DNA of 64,000 nucleotides from QHWT01 sp963755695 (GCA_963755695.1 CAVWLB010000001.1:868001-932000); one strand, 5' to 3'; numbered from the stretch's first letter, positions 1 to 10,437 are shown. Numbers and translations are program-made. The notes: a model not told the origin generated them from the letters alone.

Positions 1-384
1 GAAAAGAAGCTTGGCACCGAGGCGAAGAAGGTGGCCGGCATCCCGGTCACTCGCCACTGGCTGATCCCGCAGGCAGATCGACCAAAGGTATACGCGCCTC
101 ACCCCGTGATGACGCCCGACGAGATTCGTGCGCGCACGCAAGCTGTGTGGGATCGGTTCTACAGTCTCCGCCGCGTCTGGGAGCGCTCCCGGTGCACGCG
201 AACGCTGCGGTCGCGCCTCGCCTTTGTGCTGATTTCGAAGCTCTATCGACAAATGTACGCGAACACCGGAATCGCCACGGATAGCGCGCGCGTGAATCGA
301 GCCAACCGCTGGGCGCGACTCATCGCCCGGCCGTGTCGGCGTCTGTTTATCGCGCGGCCATTGCCAGGACTGCCGAGCGCGTAG
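1..384 (+). CDS. Radical-SAM family protein, C-terminal end (truncated by window start)
   Basis: The frame is open from base 1 to a TAG at 382-384, so only the last 127 codons are visible. A GTG at base 31 lies within this frame and is unlikely to be the true start. The tail contains YRQMYANTGIATDSAR and a basic PCRRLF segment, which resemble the C-termini of B12-binding-type radical-SAM proteins as I remember them. The iron-sulfur CxxxCxxC domain would lie upstream of the window, so the assignment rests on this tail alone. The substrate cannot be told. Confidence 0.5.
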   Translation, partial: EKKLGTEAKKVAGIPVTRHWLIPQADRPKVYAPHPVMTPDEIRARTQAVWDRFYSLRRVWERSRCTRTLRSRLAFVLISKLYRQMYANTGIATDSARVNRANRWARLIARPCRRLFIARPLPGLPSA

Positions 385-513
385 GCGATTCTCTTCGTCG
401 TTGGTCTTCCGCACCCGCCGAAGAGTTTCGGTGACTGTCGGAATCGATGGGAGGCGGTTGTCGCCGATCGCCCGGCACGAACAGAACGGCAAAGATAGCT
501 GACAGCGTTTAGG

Positions 514-978
514 TCATCGCTGTCGATCGTAAACCTGAACGCTCGAGTACTCCGTGCCGTCCCGGCTGCCTTTGGTCGTAACCGTCAAAACCTTGCCGTT
601 GTCTGAAACGGTTCGGGTCTCCGTCTCCACGACCTGCCCTTGAATCTTGCCGGTCCGCTCGACCGTTTGGTCGTCCACACGTTTCAGTGACACCGTGCTC
701 AGAATCGAGTTGGAGATCGGATAGTCCTTGCCGTCGAATCGCGCGGTGTACTCGACGAGGACGCTTGGCTTGTTGGTGCTCATCGTATAGGTGGTTTCCT
801 TGATGGCATCGCCAACCACCTCGAACTTCGTGACCCGCCGATACGGCACGGCGCCGCTGAAGGTCGATTTCGCGTGATTCAGCGTCCACGACCCGAGGGC
901 CGAATCGCTCACGCTCTGGGCAACCATCACACCAACCGAGAGAATCGAAAGAAGTCCGACGATGATGACGCGCTGCAT
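514..978 (-). CDS. Secreted protein of unknown function
   Basis: The 154-residue product begins MQRVIIVGLL and has a hydrophobic signal peptide ending near VMVAQS. The mature part starts with a W-x-L-N-x-x-K-S-T-F segment (about residues 30-40), typical of small periplasmic lipocalin-like or beta-rich proteins of Acidobacteria. I chose the ATG at 978 because a GGAGGGAG ribosome site lies just upstream; the longer frame up to 1023 lacks one. The gene is divergent from the PadR gene at 1350, separated by about 370 bp. No catalytic residues are recognisable. Confidence 0.6.
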   Translation of the reverse strand: MQRVIIVGLLSILSVGVMVAQSVSDSALGSWTLNHAKSTFSGAVPYRRVTKFEVVGDAIKETTYTMSTNKPSVLVEYTARFDGKDYPISNSILSTVSLKRVDDQTVERTGKIQGQVVETETRTVSDNGKVLTVTTKGSRDGTEYSSVQVYDRQR

Positions 979-1349
979 CTGTACTCCCTCCGCCGGAAGT
1001 CCGAAACACCAGCAGGCCCGCACTCGCCAGGACGCCGCCGATCAGCGGATCTTCCGTTCTTCTGCTGCCACGGGATCTGCCCTTTGCCTCGAGGTCGATT
1101 GATCGGCCACATCCTACACCTGCCAGCCAGTGCTTGGGTGAAACCTTCTGTGTCATAGAGATCTCGCGTCGCAAGACTCGCCCGGTGACCCAACTCGTGG
1201 CGGGGTGGCATGACTCACGCGCGCAGGCAGCTTGGCACGCTCCGCCGGGCAGCGTAACCGAAGCAACCAGCAGTCGCCAGCCTGCGCGTCGCGACACTCA
1301 ACTAGCTCGATTTGCAGATATATCCATATTCAGATATAGTGCGCGGGTC
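979..1349. other. Divergent intergenic region without a convincing gene
   Basis: Several frames are open on both strands here, but none has a recognisable protein pattern; their arginine-rich translations look like GC-rich shadow frames. The only clear signal is the AT-rich inverted repeat at 1317-1338 just before the PadR start. Confidence 0.6.
1317..1338 (+). promoter_or_regulatory. Candidate PadR operator/promoter
   Basis: TATATC (1319-1324) and GATATA (1333-1338) form a perfect 6-bp inverted repeat around an 8-bp spacer. The left arm is itself part of the palindrome GATATATC (1317-1324). It lies 11 bp before the PadR ATG at 1350, in the only strongly AT-rich stretch nearby, and could overlap the -10 region. 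PadR proteins generally repress their own operon from such palindromes. The match to this particular regulator is inferred. Confidence 0.5.
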
Positions 1350-1697
1350 ATGCCGAAGCCTTTGCTGCCTGAGCGACCGATGGCGCCGGCGGTCTTCCAG
1401 ATTCTCATCGCGCTGGCCGACCGACCACTCCATGGATACGGGATCATGCTGGATATCGCTGAGCGCAGCGACGGCAAGGTCAAGTTGAGCCCCGGCACGC
1501 TGTACGGCTCGATCAAGCAGATGCTCGAAGGCGGTTGGATCGACGAAGTCCCCGGCCGCGCCACGGCCGACGACGAGCGCCGGCGGTACTACCGACTGAC
1601 CCGCGAAGGGCGTGAAGCTGCGCGACAGGAGATGGCACGCATGTCGGCCCTCCTGAACCATGCTCGACTGACCAGTCTTCGCTCGAACGAAGGATGA
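1350..1697 (+). CDS. PadR family transcriptional regulator
   Basis: The 115-residue product has the winged-helix PadR fold: helix 1 with FQILIALADRPLHGYGI (about residues 12-28), recognition helix LSPGTLYGSIKQML (about 44-58), and the wing with DDERRRYYRLT (about 73-83). It probably binds the inverted repeat at 1317-1338 as a dimer and represses its own operon. The ATG at 1350 is chosen because it gives the family's usual length; upstream extension would run through the operator. The stop is 3 bp before the ADOP permease start, the usual PadR-ADOP arrangement in Acidobacteria. The ligand is unknown. Confidence 0.9.
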   Translation: MPKPLLPERPMAPAVFQILIALADRPLHGYGIMLDIAERSDGKVKLSPGTLYGSIKQMLEGGWIDEVPGRATADDERRRYYRLTREGREAARQEMARMSALLNHARLTSLRSNEG

Positions 1698-1700
1698 GAG

Positions 1701-4351
1701 GTGAGGAGGTCAGAGCGACTCTATCGATGGCTTCTGCGCCTCTATCCGCGCGAATTCCGTGAGGAGTACGGCGAGGAGATGTCGCTGCTCTTCCGAGACC
1801 GTAGCGTCCGAGGGCTCCAGCAGGCTGTGGCTGCAAGTACTCGGAGATCTCGTATTTCACGCCCCGACGGAGCATTGGAGCACGATGAAACAGGATCTCC
1901 GGTACGCGATCCGGATGCTACTGCGCGCGCCTACTTTTGCGGCGACGGTCATTGCGACACTGGCCCTCGGCATTGGCGCGAACTCGGTCATCTTCAGCGC
2001 TGTGGACGCGGTCCTTCTGCGCGATGCGCCGGTTTCAGATCCCGATACGCTGGTCGACGTCTATACGTCATCCGGCAAGCAACCTCTACTCACGCTCGTC
2101 CTATCCAGACTATTTCGATTTGCGGGACAGTGGGACGTTCGCGTCACTGATGGCCTATACGGAAGTGTCCATCACGATGGATGCGAACGGTCAGCCAGAA
2201 CCTCTCGCCGGCGAGCTCGTGAGCGGCAACTACTTCGACGTTCTTGGTGATCGCAATGGCCGTCGGCCGCGGGTTTGCGCCGGACGAAGATCAAATCGGG
2301 GCGCCTGTTCGCGTGGCGATCATCTCGCATGCGCTCTGGCAGCGGGTGTTCAACGGTGACCGGTCGTTGATCGGCCAGACGGTCCGTCTCAACAGCAACC
2401 CGTATACGCTCATCGGCGTCGCACCGCCAGGGTTCGGTGGTCCGGTCCTCGGAGTGGCGACGGATGTATGGGTTCCCGCTGCGCTTCAGCCCGAAGTGGA
2501 TCCGCCGTCAGCGGCCGTGCGCCGCGCCCGCGGTCATTCCGCGATATTCGACCTGCGCAGTTCACGAGGATTGAGAATGGTCGGTCGGCTGCCGCGTGGT
2601 GCCAGCATCGACCAGGTGGCGTCGCGCGCTGAAGTCATTGCCAGCCGCCTCCAGACCGCATACCCGGATACAAACCGCAACCGACGTTTCACGCTTACGC
2701 CGCTTGGCGAGGGCCGAGGCCTTCGCGTCGCCACGCGACCGATTCTGCGGCAGCTTGCGGGCGCCGTATTGATGGTGCTGATGGTCGCGTGCGCGAACGT
2801 CGCGAGCCTGCTGCTCTCGCGGGCGGTGTCGCGCGAGAGGGAGGTCGCCGTGCGGGTCGCCATCGGCGCCAGCCGGGCACGACTTGTCCGTCAGTGGCTC
2901 ACCGAATCCGTGCTGCTCGGCGTCTGCGGCTCGATCGCGGCGCTCTTCGTCGTTTGGGCGACCACGCCGCTGCTTCACACCTTCGTGCTTCCGGAGGCTG
3001 TTGACCTCTCCGTGAACGCGCGCGTCCTCGCCTTCACGCTCATCGTTGGTGTTGGAAGCGGGCTGCTCTTCGGCCTCGCCCCGGCTCTTCAGGTACGCCG
3101 ACGCGATACCGTGACGTCACTGCGCGCAGAGGGAGGCACCGTTGCGACCGGCGCCCGCGCGGCGCGGATGCGCGCGGCTTTCGTCGTGCTTCAAGTCGCC
3201 GTGAGCCTCGTGCTTCTCGTGGGAGCCGGCCTTTTCCTCCGCACGCTGAACAACGCGTATTCCGTCGACCTGGGCTACCAGATCGATCGCGTCCTGGTCG
3301 CCTCTCTCAATCTCCAGGCGCGCGGCTACTTCGAAGGCGGGCCGCGGGGGGCCGATGCCGGATTGGCCGTGTACGAACAGATTCTCTCCCGGGTAGAAGC
3401 GCTCCCGGGCGTGGTCGCGGCCAGCGCTGCACGGATGACGGTCCTCAGCGGCGGTGCTCGCTCGACCGCGGTCAGCACGGATGGCCGCCCCATCGAGAAG
3501 GACAACAGCAATGCGCTGGGCGTCCGCGCGAATGTCGTCAGCCATCGCTACTTCGAGACGATGAACATCCCGATCCTCCGAGGGCGCCCGTTCAATGCGT
3601 CCGATGGGCCACAGCACCGATCGGGTGACAGTCGTCACCAAGTCGTTGGCCGACCGGCTCTGGCCAAACGAGGAGCCGATAGGCAAGACCTTTGCGAGAC
3701 GAACGCCAACAACTGCAGGTCGTCGGCGTCGTCCCCGATACGGTCTACACGAGCACGCTGGAACGCGAGAGGCCGCCGACCTACTACTTGCTGCTGGCGC
3801 AGAACTTTGAGTCGGGCGTCGCGTTGCACGTGCGCGCCGCTGACAGTCCAATGGCACTCGTGCCGGCGATTCGAGAAGCCGTGCGGCAAGTCGACAGCCA
3901 GCTGGCCCTCGAGCGCCCGCAACTGCTCGGCGACGTTCTCGATCGAACGCTCAGCACGCAACGGATGTTGGCAACACTCGTCGGCCTCTTTGGTGGCGTC
4001 GCGTTGTTGCTGGCTGCTCTCGGCCTCTACGGAGTGATGGCACACGCCGCGACTCAGCGGACGCCGGAGATCGGCATTCGCCTCGCCATGGGCGCGCAAC
4101 CGGCATCGATAGTCAGCTTGCTGTTGGCACAGAGTGTTCGACTACTCGGGATCGGAGCGGCCATCGGCCTCACGGGTGCGCTCGTGGGGACTCGGTACAT
4201 CGAGTCGCAGTTGTTTGGCGTGACCGCCACCGACCTGGTGACGTTCGTGAGCGCGTGTGTCGTGCTTGCGATTGCGGGCCTCACGGCCTCCCTGATTCCT
4301 GCCCTCCACGCGATGCGCATCGATCCGATCATCGCCCTTCGGCGGACGTGA
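1701..4351 (+). pseudogene. ADOP-type MacB/FtsX permease, five apparent frameshifts
   Basis: Pieces in successive frames together make one complete protein of about 880 residues. They are an N-terminal cytoplasmic segment (LYRWLLRLYPREFREEYG), a first membrane helix with LALGIGANSVIFSAVDAVLL, a MacB-like periplasmic domain, FtsX membrane segments, a second periplasmic domain, and a C-terminus with LYGVMAHAATQRTPEIGIR and MGA. The frame changes near 1810, 2090, 2245, 3610 and 3693. At each point removing one base restores the expected sequence. No in-frame stop or large deletion is seen inside the pieces. The family is of predicted ABC-type permeases of unknown substrate, paired with PadR regulators. 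If the insertions are sequencing errors, the gene is intact. Confidence 0.85.
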
Positions 4352-4397
4352 GTGGACGTGCGCGCCGATCCCGCGTCAACTCGCGCAACCCCTGGAG

Positions 4398-7136
4398 CTA
4401 TTCATATCTGAGCGCCTGCGTCGGATCGAGCTGCGACGCCCGACGTGCGGGCAGATACGAGGCAGCCAACGCGACTCCGATCAGAACGGCGAGCGCTGAC
4501 CCAATCGCAAATGGATCGCTCGGCGCGATGCCGAACAGCAAGCTCCCGATCAGCCGCGACGCGGCCAGCGCGAGAGCGACTCCGATACCGGCTCCGATCG
4601 TCACGACGACGACGGTTTGGCGCATGACGAGGCGAAGGACGTCGGAGCGCCGCGCGCCCAGAGCCATACGGATTCCGATCTCGCGTGTTCGTCGGATCGT
4701 TTCATACGACACGACGCCGTACAGGCCGACGCAGGCCAGGAGCAGTCCGATCATTCCCGAGACGGTCGTCAGGGCCGCGAACGCGCGCGGCTTCCCAATC
4801 GTCTCGGCAATTTGCTGTCGCTGGGTCTTCATCTCGGCGAGTGGAATGGTCGGATCAGTCTGTCGAACCGCCTCGCGGATTGCGGAGGCGACGGTCATCG
4901 GATCTGAGGCAGTGCGCACTTCAACGGTCATTCCGCTGGGCGGGGCCTGCGCATGCGGCATGAAGAGCGTCGGCGGCACCTGCTGCTCGAGGCTCGCGTA
5001 CTTCGAATCGCGCGCCACGCCGATCACCTGGATTGGCGACATTGCGGTCGGCGCCATTCACAAACTGAAAATGGCGCCCGACAGGCGTTCGCTCACCAAA
5101 CACCTGCCGCGCCATCGTTTCGTTGATGACGGCCACGCGAGGACGACCTTGCGTGTCGGCGGCCGACAGGTCCCGTCCCGCGACCAACGGTATGCCCATG
5201 GTCTCGAGGAAGTTCCACCGGGCAATCTGAATGAACGCGTTCTTTGGCAGGCCGGTACCATCTGGTTGCACGGCTTCTTCCCATTCGCTCCTCGCGATGA
5301 GCGGCATCACAGACATCGTAGCAAGACTGAACGCCGGGAACGGCTTCGATTGCAGCCATGATCCGGTCGTACAGGTCAAAGGTGCGAGACGAACTGTCAC
5401 TCTGCAAGGCAGGATCAATCCGAAACACCAACAGGTTGTCGGCGTTGAACCCCACGTCAACCTTGCTGAGATTGTAAAGAGTGCGCACCAGGAGTCCGGC
5501 GCCCACGAGGAGCACGAGGCTGATGGCGACCTGCGCGGTGAGAAGCGCCTTGGTCGCAACCCCGCGGGTGATGCTTCCCTTTTGCGCGCTGGTTTTCAGC
5601 GACGGTCCAAGGTCTGTCCGCGTCGCTCGCAGCGCAGGTCCGATCCCAAACAGCACCGCGGTGATCGCCGACAGAACAGCCGTGAATGCGAGCACCCGCG
5701 GATCGATGCGCGCATCCACGATGGGAGTCTCCCGTGCTGGGAGCCACAGCATGAAATCTTTCCCCCACCAGGCGAGGATGGCGCCGCCGATCCCCCCGAA
5801 TACGGCCAGGAGGAGGGTTTCGGTCAGCAACTGCCGAACCACTCGCCAGCGGCTCGCGCCGAGTGTCAGACGCACCGCTACCTCCTGGCGGCGCGCAGAC
5901 GCGCGCACCAGCAGGAGGGTCGCCAGATTGACACATCCGATCAGCAGAATGGCGGCGACGACGGCGAACACGGCGGACAGGATCTGCTGTGCATCGATGC
6001 GGGGGCCATCGGGCCCTTGCGCGCCAGGGCGCACGCGGAGCTGTGGAAGCTCACTCCGTGTCGGGATTCGGCGTATCGGGCGGGCGCGCCGCCCAGCTTT
6101 CACGCACCGTATCCGCAAATGTCGGTTGCAGCTCGGCGAGCGCCTGTTCTCGCGTCACGCCCGGCTTCAATCGCCCCATCATCTGGAGCCACCAGACCGA
6201 TACCGGCCGGGCGCGGCCCGTCGGACTCAGACGCGCCGCGATGGCGATCGGTAGCGTGATATCGCTCGATTCGTTCATCCGAGGTCCATCAAATCCTTCC
6301 GGCGTGACGCCCACGATCACGACAGGTGACCGATTGACATCGATCGTCTTCCCGACGACGCTCGGGTCGCTCGCAAATCGGCGTCGCCAATAGCGATGAC
6401 TGATCACCGCCACCGGTTCCGCCTGCGGGCGATCGTCAGACGCTGACAAGGTGCGCCCGACGAGCGCCCGGACGCCCAGTCCCGCAAAGTAACTCCCCGT
6501 GACGAACAGGCCGGATGCCGTATCGGCCTGTCGATCGGCGACGATGTTCAGCGTGCCGGCAGGCGAGAAGGCGAAGACGTCTGACAGCGTGGCGGTGTGT
6601 TCACGGAACCGCTCGACGGTGAGGGCGGAAAACGACGTGCGAACCCCCAGTCCGGGGGCCGGTCCCGATCGACCGTAGCCCGAATGGCGGGCCACCATCG
6701 AATCCGGCGTGCGCAGCCAGTCGAACACGACCAGTTCCTCAGGGTTCTTCACCGGAAGCTTGCGAAGAAGCAGCGCGTCTACGACGCTGAACACCGCCGT
6801 GTTCGCGCCGATGCCGAGCGCGAGCGTCGCGATTGCGGCCGCCGTAAAGCCTTTGCTTCTGCCGAACGTGCGAAACGCATATCGCAGGTCGCCGCGCAAT
6901 TCGTCTAACAGCCTCAGCCCGAGACTCTGCCGAGCCTCTTCCTTGTATTTCTCCACGGATCCGAACTCGAGCCGCGCGATCCGCATGGCTTCCTTCCGGG
7001 AGAGGCCGCCGCGCGCCATGAGGTCCTCGGCGCGGCGCTCGAGGTGAAACTGCAATTCGTCGGACATGTTTCGCTCCACGTCGGAGCGGTGGAGGACGCT
7101 GTGCCAGAACGAACGCAGTCGAGCCCAGAGCGCCAT
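4398..7136 (-). pseudogene. Second ADOP-type MacB/FtsX permease, three apparent frameshifts
   Basis: Read from 7136 downward, the protein begins MALWARLRSFWHSVLHRSDVE with the DELQFHLERRAEDLMARG helical N-terminus typical of ADOP permeases. It continues through LALGIGANTAVFSVVDALLL, the periplasmic domain, IGCVNLATLLLVRASARRQE and the C-terminal LYGVVSYETIRRTREIGIR segment, ending TQALRYE. The frame shifts near 6060, 5310 and 5060, each repaired by removing one base. The ATG shares one base with the stop of the upstream PadR gene. The gene is convergent with the other ADOP gene, with 46 bp between their stops. Whether it is a pseudogene or a misread intact gene cannot be settled here. Confidence 0.85.
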
Positions 7137-7471
7137 TACGCCTCCTGTGCGCGCAGTGCCGTGTTAACAGCGAGAGCGGTGCGATTCCAACGTTCGGTTT
7201 CGGCCTTCAGCCGCTTTCGGCCGGCGGCAGTGAGGCTGTAGAACTTGGCCTTGCGGTTGTTGTCGGACGTGCCCCACTCGGTGTCGAGCAGTCCCCGATG
7301 TTCGAGGCGATACAGGGCGGGGTACAGGGCGCCCTGCTCGATGTTCAGCGCGTTCCCGGTGATTTGCTCGATGCGCAGCAACACGCCGTAACCATGTTCG
7401 GCGCCGAGCGAAACGGCCTTCAGGATCAGTAAGTCGAGCGTGCCCGGTAAGAGCTCAGCCTCGGGAACCAC
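7136..7471 (-). CDS. PadR family transcriptional regulator
   Basis: The 111-residue product carries the canonical PadR winged helix: ELLPGTLDLLILKAVSLG at the N-terminus, HGYGVLLRIEQ (about 26-36), the recognition helix with QGALYPALYRLEHRGLL (about 46-62), and the wing with RKAKFYSLTAAGRKRL. Translation probably starts at the GTG at 7471, preceded by TAGGAGA about 8 bases upstream. That Shine-Dalgarno sequence is one arm of the inverted repeat at 7478-7498, so binding there would cover the gene's leader. The stop overlaps the ATG of the ADOP permease, giving a translationally coupled pair. The gene lies about 5.7 kb from the other PadR gene and reads on the opposite strand. Confidence 0.92.
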   Translation of the reverse strand: MVPEAELLPGTLDLLILKAVSLGAEHGYGVLLRIEQITGNALNIEQGALYPALYRLEHRGLLDTEWGTSDNNRKAKFYSLTAAGRKRLKAETERWNRTALAVNTALRAQEA

Positions 7472-7477
7472 CAGTGC

Positions 7478-7498
7478 TCTCCTATGCTCATTAGGAGA
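7478..7498 (-). promoter_or_regulatory. Perfect inverted repeat, candidate PadR operator
   Basis: TCTCCTA (7478-7484) and TAGGAGA (7492-7498) form a perfect 7-bp inverted repeat with a 7-bp spacer directly upstream of the PadR gene on the minus strand. Read on the minus strand, the gene-proximal arm supplies the AGGAG ribosome site. The position suggests autorepression of the PadR-ADOP operon; binding itself is inferred. Confidence 0.6.
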
Positions 7499-7639
7499 AT
7501 ATGGCTCGCTTTCCTAATCTGTCAAGGAGAACCTGGAAGCTGTGGCCTGCGATGCGCATCACCATCGACGAGCCGTACCCAGGTTGAAGTTCGCTTGACT
7601 ATTTGGGTTCACATCCGGTCGTCTGGAATCATTGACGGG

Positions 7640-7723
7640 AAGCTGGTGAGCCGCATTTTCGCGAGTTGGAACCATGCCACGATCCTGCTGGTCCGGATTC
7701 AAGCGCCGCGACAAGCTGCGTAG
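7640..7723 (+). repeat. Dispersed coding-like repeat, copy 1
   Basis: This 28-codon segment reads KLVSRIFASWN, then 16 codons ending RQAA, then TAG. It shares the SWN core, the conserved distance of 16 codons to the stop, and the terminal alanines with segments at 8959, 10354 and 22021. The first 33 bases are the most conserved between copies. The segment lies at the 3' end of an 80-codon open frame that is otherwise unrecognisable, between the PadR gene and the hydrolase. Confidence 0.6.
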
Positions 7724-7767
7724 ATCAGGTGGAAGCGCTCGGGTCAGTCTCTTGCCTGAACGCGGAT

Positions 7768-8746
7768 TTATTGCCGAGGGCGGCCGCGTTCAACGTTTGC
7801 AGGCGTAGCGCAAAGGGGGACATCGTGTCCTCTGGCTGTCTCCACGACCGTCCGGATCGCGTCCACAACGACCTCTGGTTGGTCGACCGGCACGACGTGA
7901 CCGGACTCTTGAGCGATCGATCAGACATCCTCGTTCTGACAGCGAGGCTTGATCGCGTTGCAACTGTCGCCAATTCTCGTCGGCTCCTCGGCCACCGGTG
8001 ATGACGACGACAGGGATGGTGAGCTTGCGGCGCGAGCTCCTGACTTCCGACGCGCTCTGCCGAATATGAATGATTTCGTCAGCCGCCGCCTGGTATCCGG
8101 CTGCGCGGAAACTCGTCGCCCGCGCGAATTGCCGCACTGATGGAGCCAGCGATTCGATTCTCTGGCCGAACGATACGCCGAACAGTCGGAGGACGCCGAT
8201 CGTCGACAGCAGAGGAACAAATCGCGCCATCTGCGGCACTTCATGTGCCTGGTCTTCGTGGGAGGCATCCACGAGCACGAGACCTGCGGCGCGCTCAGGG
8301 TGATCGGAAGCGAACACGCGGACGTCGAAACCCGCGATGGAGGCCCCGACGAGCACCACCGGTCCGCCAATTCCGCTGCGGACGAGGAGTTCGGCCAGCT
8401 CGCTCGCGATGCGGCGTGCTGTCCGCGGCGACGGGCCGGGATCGCTGTAACCCATACCTGCCCGGTCGTAGGAGCAGACACGCGTGAATCGAGCAACATC
8501 AGGTTGGACGAAGCCCCAGTCAGCACTCGAGCCGCCGAGGCCCGTGTCGAGGATGACGGCAGGCGCGCCGTCCCCGGTGCACCACAGATGCAGCCTGTAC
8601 CCTCCGATGTCGACGAGATGTCCGGGAGGCGGAGTCGCCGCGAGCTCCTTTCGAGTCGCAAGCCATTGGTACGTGGCGCCGGAGAGTGCGGCAACGATCA
8701 GGAACGCGCCCAGCACGACGAAAATGCGCATCGTCCAGCGCCACAT
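7768..8746 (-). pseudogene. Alpha/beta hydrolase with N-terminal membrane anchor, one apparent frameshift
   Basis: The protein begins MWRWTMRIFVVLGAFLIVAA, a membrane anchor, followed by an alpha/beta-hydrolase fold: oxyanion region DTGLGGSSADWG, nucleophile-elbow region VLVGASIAGFDVR (the usual Ser between glycines is in GAS), the DASHED strand, and VVVITGGRG. Near 7916 one extra base (ATCGATC where ATCATC is expected) breaks the frame. The next frame then continues with ESGHVVPVDQPEVVVDAI, which carries the expected catalytic His, to a TAA at 7768-7770. I chose the start at 8746 because AGGAG lies 8 bases upstream. The substrate is unknown. Confidence 0.8.
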
Positions 8747-8913
8747 GTCGACATCTCCTGTCAAATCGAAACCTGTTGAATCGGCCCACTGCGACTTTCT
8801 GATGGCGCGCAGCTGCGAACGGACCGCCAGTCCTCTGGCGACAGCCTCCGCGAATGGTAACTTCGCTCGTGAAAATGATTTGGGATAAGTTTTCGCTGGC
8901 GAAGAGGAGCGAG

Positions 8914-8971
8914 GGCTGGCTTGCCAGCGGGAGCCTCGCTCACGAATCAGGCGAGCGGAGGCTGGTGAGCC
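8914..8971 (+). repeat. Repeat segment shared with the tRNA-Lys flank
   Basis: GGCTGGCTTGCCAGC (8914-8928) contains a perfect 6-bp stem hairpin (GCTGGC/GCCAGC). A 19-base stretch starting GAGCGGAGGCTGG (8953-8971) recurs identically at 11889-11907, where its last nine bases are the 3' end of tRNA-Lys. The same hairpin sequence recurs at 11790-11804. The two loci therefore share a split repeat of roughly 60-120 bp. Confidence 0.6.
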
Positions 8972-9042
8972 TAACGTTCGCCAGTTGGAACCTCATGGGC
9001 GCACTGCTGCGGCAGATTGCCGGCTTGCGACGGGCCGCTTGA
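8959..9042 (+). repeat. Dispersed coding-like repeat, copy 2
   Basis: The segment reads RLVSLTFASWN, then 16 codons ending LRRAA, then TGA. The open frame extends upstream to an ATG at 8878, or a GTG at 8854, in MIWDKFSLAKRSEGWLASG. It lies between the hydrolase and the methyltransferase. Copies 1 and 3 have the same register and the same distance to the stop, but use different stop codons (TAG and TGA), which suggests constraint at the protein level. Confidence 0.6.
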
Positions 9043-9192
9043 GGCATTCGACACACCAGATCCCGCCGGCAGAGAACGTCACAGCGCCGGATCTACGCCG
9101 AGGCCGCGTGAGGTACACGGATTGATCGATATTGCTCTCGGCCGAGTCTCGGCGTAAAAGATCCAGCATCGGCATCCCGAAAGGAGAACTCT

Positions 9193-10266
9193 ATGTCGAC
9201 AACGCATCAAGTCGACGCTGCCCGTCAGGAGGCGTTCATCCACAAGGTGCTCGATCACACGAGCGGAACGATGACGACGCTGCTCGCCGTGATCGGCGAC
9301 CGGCTAGGACTCTTCAAGAATCTTGCTCAGCACGGGTCGGCAACGACGCGCGAGTTGGCCGGCCGGATGAGTCTCAACGAGCGATACACCCGCGAGTGGC
9401 TCAGCGGCATGGCGAGCGCCGGGTACGTCGAATACGATTCAACCACACAGCGATTCACGCTCCCGTTCGAACATGAAGCGGCCGTCGCACAGGAGAATGG
9501 CCCCTTCTTTTTCGGCGGAATCTATCAAATGTTGCCGGCGCTGACGAGCGTCCTCGACTCGGTAACCGAGGCGTTCAGGCAGGGCGGTGGCGTCACTCAG
9601 ACGGCGTATTCCGCCGACATGTGGCACGGCCTCGAACGGTTCACCGCAGGGTGGTTCGAGAATCTCCTGCTTCAGCAGTGGGTTCCGGCGATGCCGGAGG
9701 TGCAGGCCCATCTCAAACATGGAGCCGATGTTGCGGACATCGGGTGTGGCCGTGGTCGCGCGCTCATCAAGCTGGCGCAGGCGTTTCCGCGTTCGCGCTA
9801 CGTCGGCTACGACGTCTTCGCTCTCGCTGTCACAGAGGCAACGGAGAGAGCACGCGCGGCCGGCGTGGCCGAGCGTGTCGGATTCGAAGAACGCGATGTG
9901 AGCAGCGGTCTGCCGCAGCAGTTCGATGTGATCACAACGTTCGACGTTGTCCATGACTCGGTTGATCCGCTGGGATTGCTGCGTTCGATTCGTCGCGCGC
10001 TTCGGCCGGGCGGTGTCTACGTCTGTCTGGACATTAACTGTTCGGACAAGCTCGAGGAGAACATCCATCCGCTTGGCGCGATGTTTCATGGGTTCAGTGT
10101 GCTCTATTGCATGACGACGTCGTTGTCGCGCGGTGGTGCTGGGCTCGGTACGCTCGGCTTCCATGAACCGAAAGTGCGCGAGATGTGTGCCGAAGCGGGT
10201 TTCAGCAGCGTTCGGCGTGTGCCGTTGGAGAACCCATTCAACAACCTGTACGAGGTGAAGCCGTGA
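9193..10266 (+). CDS. Class I SAM-dependent methyltransferase with N-terminal winged helix
   Basis: The 357-residue protein has an N-terminal helical/winged-helix part (residues about 10-90; GDRLGLFKNL, TTRELAGRMSLNERYTREWL) and a Rossmann methyltransferase domain. SAM-binding motif I is VADIGCGRGRALIKLAQ (about 180-196), followed by RYVGYDVF (motif II), FDVITTFDVVHD, and LRPGGVYVCLD. This matches the Rv2258c-like methyltransferase group; the substrate is unknown. The start is well supported by AAAGGAG about 7 bases before the ATG. The gene stands alone, with repeat copies on both sides, and its frame is intact, unlike those of its neighbours at 1.7-8.7 kb. Confidence 0.88.
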   Translation: MSTTHQVDAARQEAFIHKVLDHTSGTMTTLLAVIGDRLGLFKNLAQHGSATTRELAGRMSLNERYTREWLSGMASAGYVEYDSTTQRFTLPFEHEAAVAQENGPFFFGGIYQMLPALTSVLDSVTEAFRQGGGVTQTAYSADMWHGLERFTAGWFENLLLQQWVPAMPEVQAHLKHGADVADIGCGRGRALIKLAQAFPRSRYVGYDVFALAVTEATERARAAGVAERVGFEERDVSSGLPQQFDVITTFDVVHDSVDPLGLLRSIRRALRPGGVYVCLDINCSDKLEENIHPLGAMFHGFSVLYCMTTSLSRGGAGLGTLGFHEPKVREMCAEAGFSSVRRVPLENPFNNLYEVKP

Positions 10267-10353
10267 TCGGGCCGTGACCGTACGCCGCGCGTGAAGTGCC
10301 GGCGTCGCGTTTGAGCGCGCATCGCTCGTAAGTCGTTGGGTGTGAGAGCAGGA

Positions 10354-10437
10354 AGTGTGGTGAGCCTGACATTCGCGAGTTGGAACCGTCTTAGCGAATG
10401 GTTGAGAAGCCTGGCGACGCTCACACAGTCGGCTTGA
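10354..10437 (+). repeat. Dispersed coding-like repeat, copy 3
   Basis: The segment reads SVVSLTFASWN, then 16 codons (LRSLATLTQSA at the end), then TGA. It begins 88 bases after the methyltransferase stop. Bases GGTGAGCCT and TTCG.GAGTTGGAACC are shared with copies 1 and 2. The rest diverges in nucleotide sequence but keeps the hydrophobic/Arg pattern. Confidence 0.6.

Noticed and set aside
1701..8746. Programmed frameshifting in the ADOP and hydrolase genes
   Set aside because: Nine sites without a shared slippery heptamer or stimulatory structure; all are repaired by deleting one base, which fits insertion errors better.
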